15,678 bases of DNA, from the NCBI GenBank assembly GCA_039810005.1, contig JBDHWD010000074.1:1-15678 (forward strand), given 5' to 3'. Shown piece by piece: positions 5,833 to 12,666 of the stretch. The position numbers and the translations under genes are program-made. Positions within the stretch are counted from its first letter, which is position 1, and every line of letters starts with the position of its first letter. Source of the stretch: JAMLIA01 sp039810005. GTDB taxonomy: Bacteria; Chloroflexota; Chloroflexia; Thermomicrobiales; CFX8. The notes below the pieces were generated by a model. That model was not told the DNA's origin. It saw nothing but the letters and a program-made list of their open reading frames with translations, and did not search any database.

Positions 5833-6837
5833 TCAGTCCTCCTCTTCCCAGAAGCGGTCGCTCAGGTAGCGATTGCCGCTATCGGGCAGGATGGCGACGA
5901 TGATGCCCTGCTTGCCCTCAGCGCGCACACGTAGTGCGACGCGCTCGGCCTCGACGAGTGCCGCGCCGCTGGAGACACCGATCAGCAGTCCTTCGCTGCG
6001 GGCGATCCAGCGCACCATCCGGTAGGCGTCCTCGGTGCGCACCTCACTGTTTCTGTCGGCCAGCGTCTCATCATAGATGCCGGGCACGATTGCGGTCGCC
6101 ATGTGCTTGAGGCCCTCAAGGCCGTTGAACGGCGAATCCGGCTGGACGGCGATCAGCTCGATCTGCGGGTTGAGGCGACGCAGTGCGCGGCCGGTGCCGA
6201 CGAACGTGCCGCTGGTGCCGAGGCCGGCGACGAAGTGCGTAATGCGCCCGCCGGTCTGCCGCCAGATCTCCGGTGCGGTCGTGCGCTCGTGGGCCAGCGG
6301 ATTCTCCGGGTTGTTGTACTGATCCGGATAGAAGTAGCGATCGGGATGATCGGCGTACAGCTCGCGGACAGCCCGAATCGCGCCGTCCGAGCCTTCGGCC
6401 GGATCGGTCAGGATCAGCTCCGCGCCATAGGCGCGCAGGATCTTCTGGCGTTCCTCGCTGGCGCTGCGCGGCAGGCAGAGCGCGACGCGATAGCCGCGTG
6501 CTGCGCCAATCATGGCGTACGCGATGCCGGTGTTGCCGCTCGTGGCGTCGAGGATGGTCTTGTCGTGCGTCAGCTTGCCGCTGCGCTCGCCCTCCTCGAT
6601 CATCGCCAGCGCGGCGCGGTCCTTGATCGAGCCGCCCGGGTTCTGCCATTCGGCCTTGCCGAAGACCTCGATGCCGGGTGCCGGCTCCAGTGAGCGCAGG
6701 CGGACGAGCGGCGTATTGCCGATCTGCCTGGTCAGGTCGTTGGCACGGTCGGACCGGCGGGGCGTTTCGTCAGTGACGACGCCCAGCCCCGACAGCAGTG
6801 CGGCGCTCAGATCGCTATTCGTGTGCTCCATCGACAA
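5833..6837 (-). CDS. cysM: CysM-like cysteine synthase (PLP-dependent)
   Basis: This 334-residue fold-type II PLP enzyme shows GNTPLVRL (40-47), the Schiff-base Lys72 in GGSIKDR, the substrate/PLP loop TSGNTG (99-104), the phosphate-binding GLGTSGT (205-211) and PDSGNRYLS near the end. In M. tuberculosis, CysM uses O-phosphoserine and CysO-thiocarboxylate; its Arg220, which selects phosphoserine, aligns with Lys244 here (GLKHM against ALRNM). A basic residue is thus kept. The operon with a Mec-like peptidase and a CysO fusion argues strongly for the CysO route rather than free sulfide. About 36 extra residues precede the core. Start: TTG 6837 lies five bases after AGGAGG; ATG 6831 lies eleven after it and is also possible. 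The chief alternative is an ordinary O-acetylserine sulfhydrylase or cystathionine beta-synthase-like enzyme. Confidence 0.93.
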   Translation of the reverse strand: MSMEHTNSDLSAALLSGLGVVTDETPRRSDRANDLTRQIGNTPLVRLRSLEPAPGIEVFGKAEWQNPGGSIKDRAALAMIEEGERSGKLTHDKTILDATSGNTGIAYAMIGAARGYRVALCLPRSASEERQKILRAYGAELILTDPAEGSDGAIRAVRELYADHPDRYFYPDQYNNPENPLAHERTTAPEIWRQTGGRITHFVAGLGTSGTFVGTGRALRRLNPQIELIAVQPDSPFNGLEGLKHMATAIVPGIYDETLADRNSEVRTEDAYRMVRWIARSEGLLIGVSSGAALVEAERVALRVRAEGKQGIIVAILPDSGNRYLSDRFWEEED

Positions 6838-6842
6838 TTTGG

Positions 6843-6848
6843 CCTCCT
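6843..6848 (-). promoter_or_regulatory. Ribosome binding site deciding the cysM start
   Basis: AGGAGG on the minus strand sits 5 bases before TTG 6837 and 11 bases before ATG 6831. The spacing slightly favours the rare TTG start. Confidence 0.6.
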
Positions 6849-6867
6849 GACGGCAACGTCGGAAATG

Positions 6868-7084
6868 CGTTGATAGATGCGACGCGCGGGCGCATCGCTA
6901 TCAGCGGGATCGAGATGTGGCAAAGGGTGTGGATGCACGGCCCGGACTCAGCCGGACGTGCGGCGCGTCAGGGGCGACAGTCGATGGTGGTGAAGTGGAA
7001 ATCGGTTTCGAATGCGAGGTGGGCGACAGGCGTGCTCGGCCAGGCACGGTCGGCTGCGCCGCCGCGTGCGCATCGATAGATGCG
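6868..7084 (-). promoter_or_regulatory. cysM leader with two alternative hairpins (possible RNA switch)
   Basis: On the minus strand the 10-base word CGCATCTATC occurs twice, at 7084-7075 and 6881-6872. The first copy begins a local hairpin, CGCATC-TATC-GATGCG (7084-7069). Between the copies, TGATAGCGATGCG (6903-6891) is complementary to both of them, apart from a two-base bulge; with the second copy it forms an 11-bp stem around a 9-base GC-rich loop (6903-6871). The middle arm could therefore pair either with the upstream copy or the downstream copy, a design typical of attenuators. The stem ends about 23 bases before the cysM ribosome site. No known riboswitch class is recognised. The rest of 6849-7277 shows no gene; a 6-bp stem GCACCC/GGGTGC lies at 7154-7169. 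Confidence 0.45.
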
Positions 7085-7213
7085 GCAGGTTCGTAATTGC
7101 ATCGAAATGCCACGTCTCCAGATCATGTCCGGGCTACCCGAAAGGATTGCCACGCACCCCCGAGGGTGCCACAAGCGCTACGGGGCGTCCAGCAGCGTGG
7201 GCTGCATGAACAC

Positions 7214-7233
7214 CCCGTTAGTCATAACGCGGG
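7214..7233 (-). terminator. Weak terminator-like hairpin after the DinB-like gene
   Basis: On the minus strand CCCGCGTTA-TGAC-TAACGGG forms an 8-bp stem with one bulged base, 45 bases after the DinB-like stop. The following bases (GTGTTCATG) are not a T-run, so an intrinsic terminator is only possible. Confidence 0.35.
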
Positions 7234-7277
7234 CTGGGGAGGGATATTCCCGCGCGTCGTTCTGGCTGGGCGTGAAT

Positions 7278-7808
7278 CTAGAACGGCAGGCCCTGGCCGC
7301 CTTGCACGCCCTTGAGGGCGCAGATTTCGCCGCCGTGCTGGACGGCGTGCCAGATGAGGATATTGCCGATGATCTCGCCGACAGACATGTCTCCACCCAT
7401 CCACGGGATGTGGATCTTGCGCTCGAGATCGCTGGTGGAGAGGGACGCCAGCCAGGCGTCCGTGGCGGCGTAGACCTGCTTGCCGTATTCGCGGAGCGCG
7501 TCGAAATCGGCGGCGCTGGCGGCGGCACTGATCTTCTCCGAGAGCTGTCCGTCTTCGCCAGCGTCGTAGCCGGTCTTCTCGGCCCAGCCGTCGCGGACGA
7601 AGAGGAAGTCCTCCGGCTTCTCGCGGATCATGATGTTGATCAGGTAGTCCTCGCTGGTGACGGTGTGGCCGTAGATCCCGCCAATCGACTGGATATTCCA
7701 GCCCTCACCGCGATAGTTGCGCTGTTCGGGCGTCAGGTCCGCGACCGCCTGCTCGATCATCTCGTGTGCCTGTGCGAACTGCCCCCGGAAACTGCTGATT
7801 ACGTCCAA
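7278..7808 (-). CDS. DinB-like (DUF664-type) four-helix metalloprotein
   Basis: This 176-residue protein has the DinB/YfiT superfamily layout: an N-terminal helix, a first metal-ligand His48 in IYGHTVTSED, a middle helical stretch, and His154 and His158 in WHAVQHGGEICALKG close to the end. The spacing of three histidines is that of the metal site in this superfamily, whose members include bacillithiol, mycothiol and glutathione S-transferases of the DinB fold. The precise substrate is unknown. The start is TTG 7808: AGAGGAG lies five bases upstream, and no ATG nearby fits as well. It is divergent from the HAD phosphatase gene across 173 bases. A thiol-dependent detoxification role would fit the sulfur genes nearby, but this is only a guess. 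Confidence 0.85.
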   Translation of the reverse strand: MDVISSFRGQFAQAHEMIEQAVADLTPEQRNYRGEGWNIQSIGGIYGHTVTSEDYLINIMIREKPEDFLFVRDGWAEKTGYDAGEDGQLSEKISAAASAADFDALREYGKQVYAATDAWLASLSTSDLERKIHIPWMGGDMSVGEIIGNILIWHAVQHGGEICALKGVQGGQGLPF

Positions 7809-7911
7809 CGATGCTCCTCTTTCGACCTACAAAACCGAACGCCTGTTCTATACGTACGGTACTCTATCATGTCTGCCTGTCAACCTGTCCCAATGTCCAG
7901 AAGAGTACAGG

Positions 7912-7942
7912 TTGAATCTGCCGGTCGCGTGTCGGCTAGACT
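7912..7942 (+). promoter_or_regulatory. Possible promoter of the HAD phosphatase gene
   Basis: TTGAAT (7912-7917) and TAGACT (7937-7942) are 19 bases apart, and the start codon lies 40 bases beyond the -10 box. The spacing is longer than ideal. On the opposite strand, TTGACA at 7882-7877 could serve the DinB-like gene, but no good -10 partner is seen. Confidence 0.4.
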
Positions 7943-7981
7943 GCAGGTCAGCAATCATGCGCGCCAGAGCAGGAGGACGTG

Positions 7982-8761
7982 ATGATGCGACCACAGTCGC
8001 CGATCGAGGGTGTTCTCTTTGATGTTGATGGTGTCTTCCACGTCGATGGTGTGGCGATCCCCGGCGCGGCGGCGGCGCTGGGTCGCGTGCGCCAGCGCGG
8101 CATCCCCTTCCGGCTGCTGACAAACACGACGGTCCGATCGCGGCGGTCGCTCGGCGTGTTGATGCGCGATCTGGGCTTCGATGTCGCTGACGACGAGATC
8201 ATCACGGCCGGTGGCGCGGCGGCGGCCTGGGTGCGCCAGAAGCATCCCGATGCGGCGGTCTATCTGCTGGGCTCGGGCGATGTCGCTGAGGAGTTTGACG
8301 GCATCGAGCTGACGGACGGCGACCACGCTGGCGTCGTCGTGATCGGTGATGCCGCCGAGAATTTCACCTACGCAGCGATGAACCACGCCTTCCGGCTGTT
8401 GCTGAATGGCGCGACGCTGGTGGCGATGCACCGCGATCCGTGGTGGATGACGAGCAGCGGCCCGACGATCGACGCCGGCGCGTTCATCCGTGGGCTGGAG
8501 TTCGCCAGCGGCGTGCGTTCCCGGCTCGTCGGCAAGCCGTCTGCGCCGTTCTTCCGGGCCGGCTTTCAGTCGCTCGGTCTGCCACCGCACGTGACGGCGA
8601 TGGTCGGCGACGCCATCCGTCAGGACCTCGTCCCGGCCATGCGCATGGGTGCCACCGGCGTCCTCGTCCGTACCGGCAAGTACCGCGAAGAGGATCTTGC
8701 GCACGGGACTCCTGATGTTGAGCTGGATTCGGTTGCGGAGATTGAGCGGGTGTGGGAGTAG
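7982..8761 (+). CDS. HAD-IIA phosphatase, LHPP/NagD-like
   Basis: This 259-residue hydrolase shows all four HAD motifs. Motif I is FDVDGV with nucleophile Asp14 and acid/base Asp16, motif II is LLTNTT (Thr47), motif III is Lys185 in LVGKPS, and motif IV is GDAIRQD with Asp210 and Asp215. The C2a-type cap lies between motifs II and III, as in the NagD/4-nitrophenylphosphatase group. The end, with GATGVLVRTGKYREEDL, closely recalls the phospholysine/phosphohistidine phosphatase LHPP subgroup. It is a soluble Mg-dependent phosphatase; the physiological substrate is not known. AGGAGG (7971-7976) lies 5 bases before ATG 7982 and 8 before ATG 7985; the GTG at 7979 is too close. It stands alone, followed by a cluster of palindromic repeats. 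Confidence 0.9.
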   Translation: MMRPQSPIEGVLFDVDGVFHVDGVAIPGAAAALGRVRQRGIPFRLLTNTTVRSRRSLGVLMRDLGFDVADDEIITAGGAAAAWVRQKHPDAAVYLLGSGDVAEEFDGIELTDGDHAGVVVIGDAAENFTYAAMNHAFRLLLNGATLVAMHRDPWWMTSSGPTIDAGAFIRGLEFASGVRSRLVGKPSAPFFRAGFQSLGLPPHVTAMVGDAIRQDLVPAMRMGATGVLVRTGKYREEDLAHGTPDVELDSVAEIERVWE

Positions 8762-8763
8762 GC

Positions 8764-8807
8764 GGACCTCACCCCCTGCCCCCTCTCCTCGGAGGAGAGG
8801 GGGTGTC
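8764..8807. repeat. Palindromic intergenic repeat starting with GGACCTCACC (inverted copy)
   Basis: A perfect 12-bp inverted repeat, CCCCCTCTCCTC-G-GAGGAGAGGGGG (8779-8803), is preceded by GGACCTCACC and followed by TGTCC. It is the reverse-oriented partner of the unit at 8925-8971. It starts 3 bases after the stop of the HAD gene, where its transcript would form a very stable hairpin. Confidence 0.8.
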
Positions 8808-8857
8808 CAGTGCGACAGTGTTTGGGTGTTGGTTTGAAGAATCTGGCAGCCGGCAAA

Positions 8858-8892
8858 CCCCTCTCCCAGCCTCTCCCCTCGAAGGGGAGAGG
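8858..8892. repeat. Palindromic intergenic repeat, B-type unit
   Basis: CCTCTCCCCT-CGA-AGGGGAGAGG (8870-8892) is preceded by CCCCTCTCCCAG. It matches the minus strand of 3658-3624 at 31 of 35 bases. Confidence 0.78.
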
Positions 8893-8924
8893 AGCACGGA
8901 ACGGCAGTCAACACGTTCGATTCA

Positions 8925-8971
8925 GGACACCCCCTCTCCTCTGAGGAGAGGGGGTCGGGGCGGTGAGGTCC
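8925..8971. repeat. Palindromic intergenic repeat ending in GTGAGGTCC
   Basis: A perfect 12-bp inverted repeat around one T, CCCCCTCTCCTC-T-GAGGAGAGGGGG (8930-8954), is preceded by GGACA and followed by a GTGAGGTCC box. It is inverted relative to 8764-8807 and parallel to 3708-3757. It ends 12 bases before the -35 box of the drug exporter gene. Confidence 0.8.
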
Positions 8972-8982
8972 TTCCGAAACGC

Positions 8983-9011
8983 TTGCGTATCGCTTCTCTC
9001 AGGCGTATGAT
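8983..9011 (+). promoter_or_regulatory. Promoter of the drug exporter/TetR operon
   Basis: TTGCGT (8983-8988), a 17-base spacer and TATGAT (9006-9011) fit a housekeeping sigma factor promoter well. Transcription would start near 9018, about 43 bases before the start codon. The word CGTATCG occurs at 8986-8992 and again shortly after the -10 box, and is a candidate contact for the TetR protein, although I could not find a clean operator palindrome. Confidence 0.65.
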
Positions 9012-9060
9012 GCTTCCGCTACGCTGTCGTATCGTATGTATTGGCGGACAGGACCACGCT

Positions 9061-10623
9061 ATGACTCGCAACGACATCTTCGCTCGGCGCTGGTGGACGC
9101 TGGCTGTGCTCTGCACCAGCCTGCTCGTGATTTCGCTCGACAACACGATCCTGAACGTCGCTCTGCCGACGCTGGTGCGTGATCTGGGCGCAACGAGCTC
9201 GCAGTTGCAGTGGATCGTCGATTCGTATGTCCTCGTCTTCGCCGGCCTGCTCCTGACGGCCGGCGCGCTCGGCGATCGCTATGGGCGGCGGATGGCGCTG
9301 TTCATCGGCTTCGCCATCTTCGGCATCGGCTCGATCCTCTCGGCATGGTCCGGCTCGGCAAACCACCTCATCTTCACCCGCGCTGTGATGGGAATCGGCG
9401 GGGCGTTCATCATGCCGGCCACTCTCTCGATCCTGGTCAACGTGTTCCCGCGTGAGGAGCGCCCGAAGGCAATCGCGATCTGGGCTGCCACAGCCGGGCT
9501 GGGCGTCCCGCTGGGTCCGGTTGTTGGCGGCTGGCTGCTGGAGCACTACTGGTGGGGATCGATCTTCCTGATCAACGTCCCGATCGTCATCGCCGCCATC
9601 ATCGCGACCATCTTCGTCGTGCCGGAATCGAAGGATCCCGACGTTGCATCGCTCGATCCGCTCGGCGCAATCCTCTCGATCGGCGGTCTGGCGGCGCTGC
9701 TCTACGCCATCATCGAAGCCCCGAACACCGGCTGGCTGGCCGGACAGACGCTGACCTGGGCGGCGGTTGGCGTCGTTCTGCTCGCCGCCTTCGCGATCTG
9801 GGAGATGCGCCAGGATCGGCCAATGCTCGATATGAGCCTGTTTCGCAATCCGCGCTTCTCGGCGGCCAGCATCTCGGTCACGCTCGTCTTCTTCGCCATG
9901 TTCGGCATGCTCTTCTTCCTGACGCAGTACCTGCAGTTCGTCCTGAACTACACGACGCTGGAGACGGGCGTCCGCGTCACGCCGGTCGTGCTCGGCATCA
10001 TGGCCGGTGTCGGCCTCGGCACGCGGCTGGCTGCGAAGATCGGGACGAAGATCGTCGTCTCGGCCGGTCTGGCGATCGTCGCGCTCGGACTGCTGAACTT
10101 CGCGCGGATCACCGACACGAGCGGCTACTCGACGGTCGTCATCTCGCTGCTGATCCTCGGCTTCGGCATGGGCAGCGCGATGTCCCCCGCGACCGACTCG
10201 ATCATGGGCGCAGTGCCGGAGGAAAACGCCGGCGTCGGCTCGGCTGTCAACGACACCGTGCGGCAAGTCGGTGGCGCGCTCGGCGTCGCGATCCTCGGCA
10301 GCCTGCTGGCGACCGCCTACAGCAACGCAATCGAGTCGACGACGCGACTGCTGCCGCCGGACGCCGCCGCAACCGCCAACGACTCGATCGGCCCGGCCCT
10401 GGCGCTGGCCGCGCGTCTCGGCGGGCAGGAGGGCCAGGCGCTGGCGGCCGCTGCCCGCTCGGCATTCGTTGATGCGATGGGGACGACAGCGATCGTCGCC
10501 GCCGGCTTCGCGGTCGCCGGGGCGCTGATCGCACTGATCTTCCTGCCGGCCCATGAGCGCGCCACGACGCCCGAGGAGACTGCCGTCGCTTCGGCAGCCC
10601 AGCAGGAGGTTACCGGATCATGA
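9061..10623 (+). CDS. MFS drug exporter, DHA2/EmrB-QacA type (14 TM)
   Basis: This 520-residue inner-membrane protein starts MTRNDIFARRWWTLAVL and enters TM1 with the DHA2 signature SLDNTILNVALPTL. Motif A (GALGDRYGRRM) follows TM2, and motif C (GLGVPLGPVVGGWL) lies in TM5. Length and the two extra central helices fit the 14-TM proton/drug antiporters such as EmrB, QacA and LfrA. The last 100 residues include a large extracytoplasmic loop rich in Ala before the final helix. The frame is open upstream to 8752, but that part only translates the palindromic repeats, so ATG 9061 is the likely start; its ribosome site is weak (AGGACC). The stop overlaps the TetR start by four bases, so exporter and regulator are co-transcribed. 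The drug range cannot be read from the sequence. Confidence 0.93.
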   Translation: MTRNDIFARRWWTLAVLCTSLLVISLDNTILNVALPTLVRDLGATSSQLQWIVDSYVLVFAGLLLTAGALGDRYGRRMALFIGFAIFGIGSILSAWSGSANHLIFTRAVMGIGGAFIMPATLSILVNVFPREERPKAIAIWAATAGLGVPLGPVVGGWLLEHYWWGSIFLINVPIVIAAIIATIFVVPESKDPDVASLDPLGAILSIGGLAALLYAIIEAPNTGWLAGQTLTWAAVGVVLLAAFAIWEMRQDRPMLDMSLFRNPRFSAASISVTLVFFAMFGMLFFLTQYLQFVLNYTTLETGVRVTPVVLGIMAGVGLGTRLAAKIGTKIVVSAGLAIVALGLLNFARITDTSGYSTVVISLLILGFGMGSAMSPATDSIMGAVPEENAGVGSAVNDTVRQVGGALGVAILGSLLATAYSNAIESTTRLLPPDAAATANDSIGPALALAARLGGQEGQALAAAARSAFVDAMGTTAIVAAGFAVAGALIALIFLPAHERATTPEETAVASAAQQEVTGS

Positions 10624-11225
10624 CCGAGACGCCACCCCGCGCAGCCACCCGCGTTGGGCGGCCACGCAGCGTGAAGGCCGATCGCGCGATTCTCACCGCC
10701 ACGCTGCAGGCGCTGGTCGAGGACGGCTACGAGGGGATGTCAATCGAGGGTGTGGCGGCTCGCGCCGGCGTCGGCAAGACGACGATCTACCGGCGCTGGC
10801 CCGGCAAAGAAGAGCTCGTTGGCGCGGCGCTCTCGTCACTGAACCAGGACATCGCCGTCCCGGACACCGGCTCGGTTCACGACGACCTGAGCCAGCTCGT
10901 GCAGGAGTTCCGCGAGCACACGCTCAACTCCCCGATCGGCTCGGTCATCGGCCGTCTGGTCAGCGCGACAATCAGCAGTCCCGGCCTGACGACGATCTTC
11001 CAGGATACGATTCTCCGCGAGCGCCGCGCGGCTGCGCGCACCGTCATCCAGCGCGGCATCGAGCGCGGCGAGTTGCGCCCGGACATCGACGTCGAGATTG
11101 CCATCGACCTGCTGGCCGGGGTGGTGATTACCCGCATTCTCTTCTTTGGCGTTGAAACGATCACCGCGCCCGACTTTCCCGACCGGCTGATCGACACGAT
11201 CCTGCGCGGACTCGAAGTCGCCTGA
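10620..11225 (+). CDS. TetR-family transcriptional regulator
   Basis: The 201-residue protein has a basic N-terminus (RVGRPRSVKADRAIL) and the TetR helix-turn-helix at about residues 30-70, with EGVAARAGVGKTTIYRRWPG as the recognition segment. The C-terminal ligand-binding half (from about 80) includes LVQEFREHTL, RERRAAARTVIQRGIERGEL and a final helical pair, a layout seen in the TetR_C_11-type group. Its ATG overlaps the exporter stop (ATGA), and AGGAGG lies about 9 bases upstream within the exporter gene. The likely role is a repressor of its own operon that releases DNA on binding a compound the exporter pumps out. Placing the regulator second gives simple feedback. The regulated site is probably near the promoter at 8983-9011. 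Confidence 0.93.
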   Translation: MTETPPRAATRVGRPRSVKADRAILTATLQALVEDGYEGMSIEGVAARAGVGKTTIYRRWPGKEELVGAALSSLNQDIAVPDTGSVHDDLSQLVQEFREHTLNSPIGSVIGRLVSATISSPGLTTIFQDTILRERRAAARTVIQRGIERGELRPDIDVEIAIDLLAGVVITRILFFGVETITAPDFPDRLIDTILRGLEVA

Positions 11226-11341
11226 GTCTGGCTCGCCGATTGCGTGCTACCGATCATGGTGCATGCCGCAGTGACAGGGATCTGCGGTACGCTTGCTGGT
11301 TGACACGCAATGAACGCGAAACAGGAGCAGACCGAACACTC

Positions 11342-12205
11342 GTGACCGACGACGCGCACCATATCGACGCAGCGCCGCATGCCTATGCGGAGGATCGCCC
11401 CATCGCCCAGGGCACCGACATCCACGACGCCACCCCGCCGCCCTACGACATCGTTGGCGACGTCCACGGCTGCATCGACGAGTTGCGCGAACTGCTGGAT
11501 CGCCTCGGCTACCGGCTTGATGGCGATGTCGTCCGCCACCCCGAGGGCCGCACGCTCATCTTCCTTGGCGATCTCAACGACCGCGGCCCCGGCAGCATCG
11601 TCGTCTGGTCGATCGCGCTCGCTTCGATCGACGCCGGCACGGCGCTGTATGTCCCCGGCAACCACGACAGCAAGTTCGCCCGCTATCTCATGGGCCGCAA
11701 CGTCCAGCTCACCTATGGGCTGGCTGAGACGGTTGACGAGCTGAACGCGCTGCCGCCACGCCGTCGCCAGGCGGTTGCCCGTGGCATTGCCGATCTGCTC
11801 GCCTCAACCCCTCCCTATCGCATCCTCGATCAGGGCCGACTCGTCGTCGCCCACGCCGGCATCGAGGAGTGGATGATCGGTAAGGTCGATCGCCACGTCT
11901 CGGCCTTCACCCGCTTCGGCGAGCCGACCGGCGACCGCTCCCCGTGGGGCTACCCGATCCGCCGCGACTGGGCTGCCGAATATCACGGCGCGGTGAAGGT
12001 CGTCTACGGCCACACGCCGGTGCAACGCGCAATCTGGCGCAACAACACCATCAACGTCGACACGGGCTGCGCCTTCGGTGGCTGGCTAACTGCGCTGCGC
12101 TATCCCGAACTGACCACCGTCACCGTCCGGGCGCGCGAGGTCTACGCAACACCTTCAATGGAAGAGCGCGTCAACCCGCCCTCCCTGTCAGCCGCCGACC
12201 TCTGA
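11342..12205 (+). CDS. PPP-type calcineurin-like metallophosphatase
   Basis: Counting from GTG 11342 (287 residues), the metal motifs of PPP phosphoesterases appear in order: GDVHG (Asp40, His42), GDLNDRGP (Asp77, Asp80, Arg81), GNHD (Asn107, His108), VVAHAGI, and VYGHTPV. GDxxDRG followed by GNHD places it near PrpE/ApaH-type dinucleoside tetraphosphatases and the phosphatase domain of bacterial Pnkp; protein phosphatase activity is also possible. It is soluble and uses two metal ions. The start is uncertain: the frame is open back to ATG 11240, the only ATG before the core. An AGGAG at 11323-11327 lies 14 bases before GTG 11342, which is long. The first 34 residues look disordered. It is followed by a hairpin at 12235-12256. 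No partner gene is evident. Confidence 0.88.
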   Translation: MTDDAHHIDAAPHAYAEDRPIAQGTDIHDATPPPYDIVGDVHGCIDELRELLDRLGYRLDGDVVRHPEGRTLIFLGDLNDRGPGSIVVWSIALASIDAGTALYVPGNHDSKFARYLMGRNVQLTYGLAETVDELNALPPRRRQAVARGIADLLASTPPYRILDQGRLVVAHAGIEEWMIGKVDRHVSAFTRFGEPTGDRSPWGYPIRRDWAAEYHGAVKVVYGHTPVQRAIWRNNTINVDTGCAFGGWLTALRYPELTTVTVRAREVYATPSMEERVNPPSLSAADL

Positions 12206-12234
12206 TCGCACCCAGCGGGTCGTTAGCGCCAAAT

Positions 12235-12256
12235 TGCCGCACTCCCGGGTGCGGCA
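12235..12256. terminator. Hairpin after the metallophosphatase gene
   Basis: TGCCGCAC-TCCCGG-GTGCGGCA is a perfect 8-bp stem with a 6-base loop, 29 bases after the stop. No T-run follows on the plus strand, so termination would need another factor. The stretch from 12206 to the next gene also holds a repeat-like segment at 12340-12368. Confidence 0.45.
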
Positions 12257-12339
12257 GCCACCCTCGCCCTCTGTCTTCCTGAGTGGGCTCTCAACGTGAG
12301 ATTGTCCGGCTGCGTGGTGCGGCAGTCATTCACTTATCC

Positions 12340-12368
12340 TGTCATCTCGAACCGCAGTGAGAGATCTC
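12340..12368. repeat. Possible dispersed intergenic repeat (TGTCATCTCGAACCGCAG type)
   Basis: The segment beginning TGTCATCTCGAACCGCAG and running into GAGAGATCTC resembles widely scattered intergenic elements of the 'GTCAT..CTGAACCGCAGTGAG..ATCTC' kind that I recall from several bacterial phyla. It contains ATCTC...GAGAT arms. There is only one copy in this window, so it cannot be confirmed here. The flanking bases 12257-12666 show no convincing gene. Confidence 0.35.
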
Positions 12369-12666
12369 CCACCCGCTCGACGCTATCCAACGCAGGAGAG
12401 AGTTTTCGCGACCCGGTACCCTCGAACGGTAGATGATCGATTGCGGGATTTGCTGCCGCATCGGGCTGCTCGACACTTTGGCGCTGACAACCCAATCAGT
12501 GGCACTCGCATTGCGCCATGCTGGCCAAAGGGTCGGGATCGCTACCTGTCCACCTGAACAGGCAGCGTGGTACGCTACGGACAGTACGACACTGATGTCA
12601 CGCTTCTGGCTGTTCGCATCCGGCGACTTCCGTGGCGAGGACGGGGAGAAAGAACAACCTCCAGTT

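Noticed and set aside
6968..7174. Short Cys-containing leader peptide before cysM, as in some cysteine attenuators
   Set aside because: A frame with two Cys codons (MQLRTCRIYRC) exists, but there is no ribosome site, the Cys codons are not clustered, and the frame runs on for many codons.
7085..7210. Riboswitch or T-box upstream of cysM
   Set aside because: I compared it with TPP, cobalamin, SAM, glycine and T-box signatures and none fits. Only simple hairpins such as 7154-7169 are visible.
3624..8971. CRISPR array
   Set aside because: The repeated units are palindromic, few, variable, in both orientations and unevenly spaced, and no cas gene is present.
8752..9060. Upstream extension of the drug exporter by about 100 codons
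   Set aside because: This part of the frame overlaps the HAD gene end and only translates the palindromic repeats; a good promoter lies within it at 8983-9011, so translation must start later.
9019..10554. Antisense open frame of 511 codons opposite the drug exporter
   Set aside because: The product is an Asp/Arg/Glu/Gln-rich low-complexity shadow of the transporter's hydrophobic codons, with no recognisable domain.
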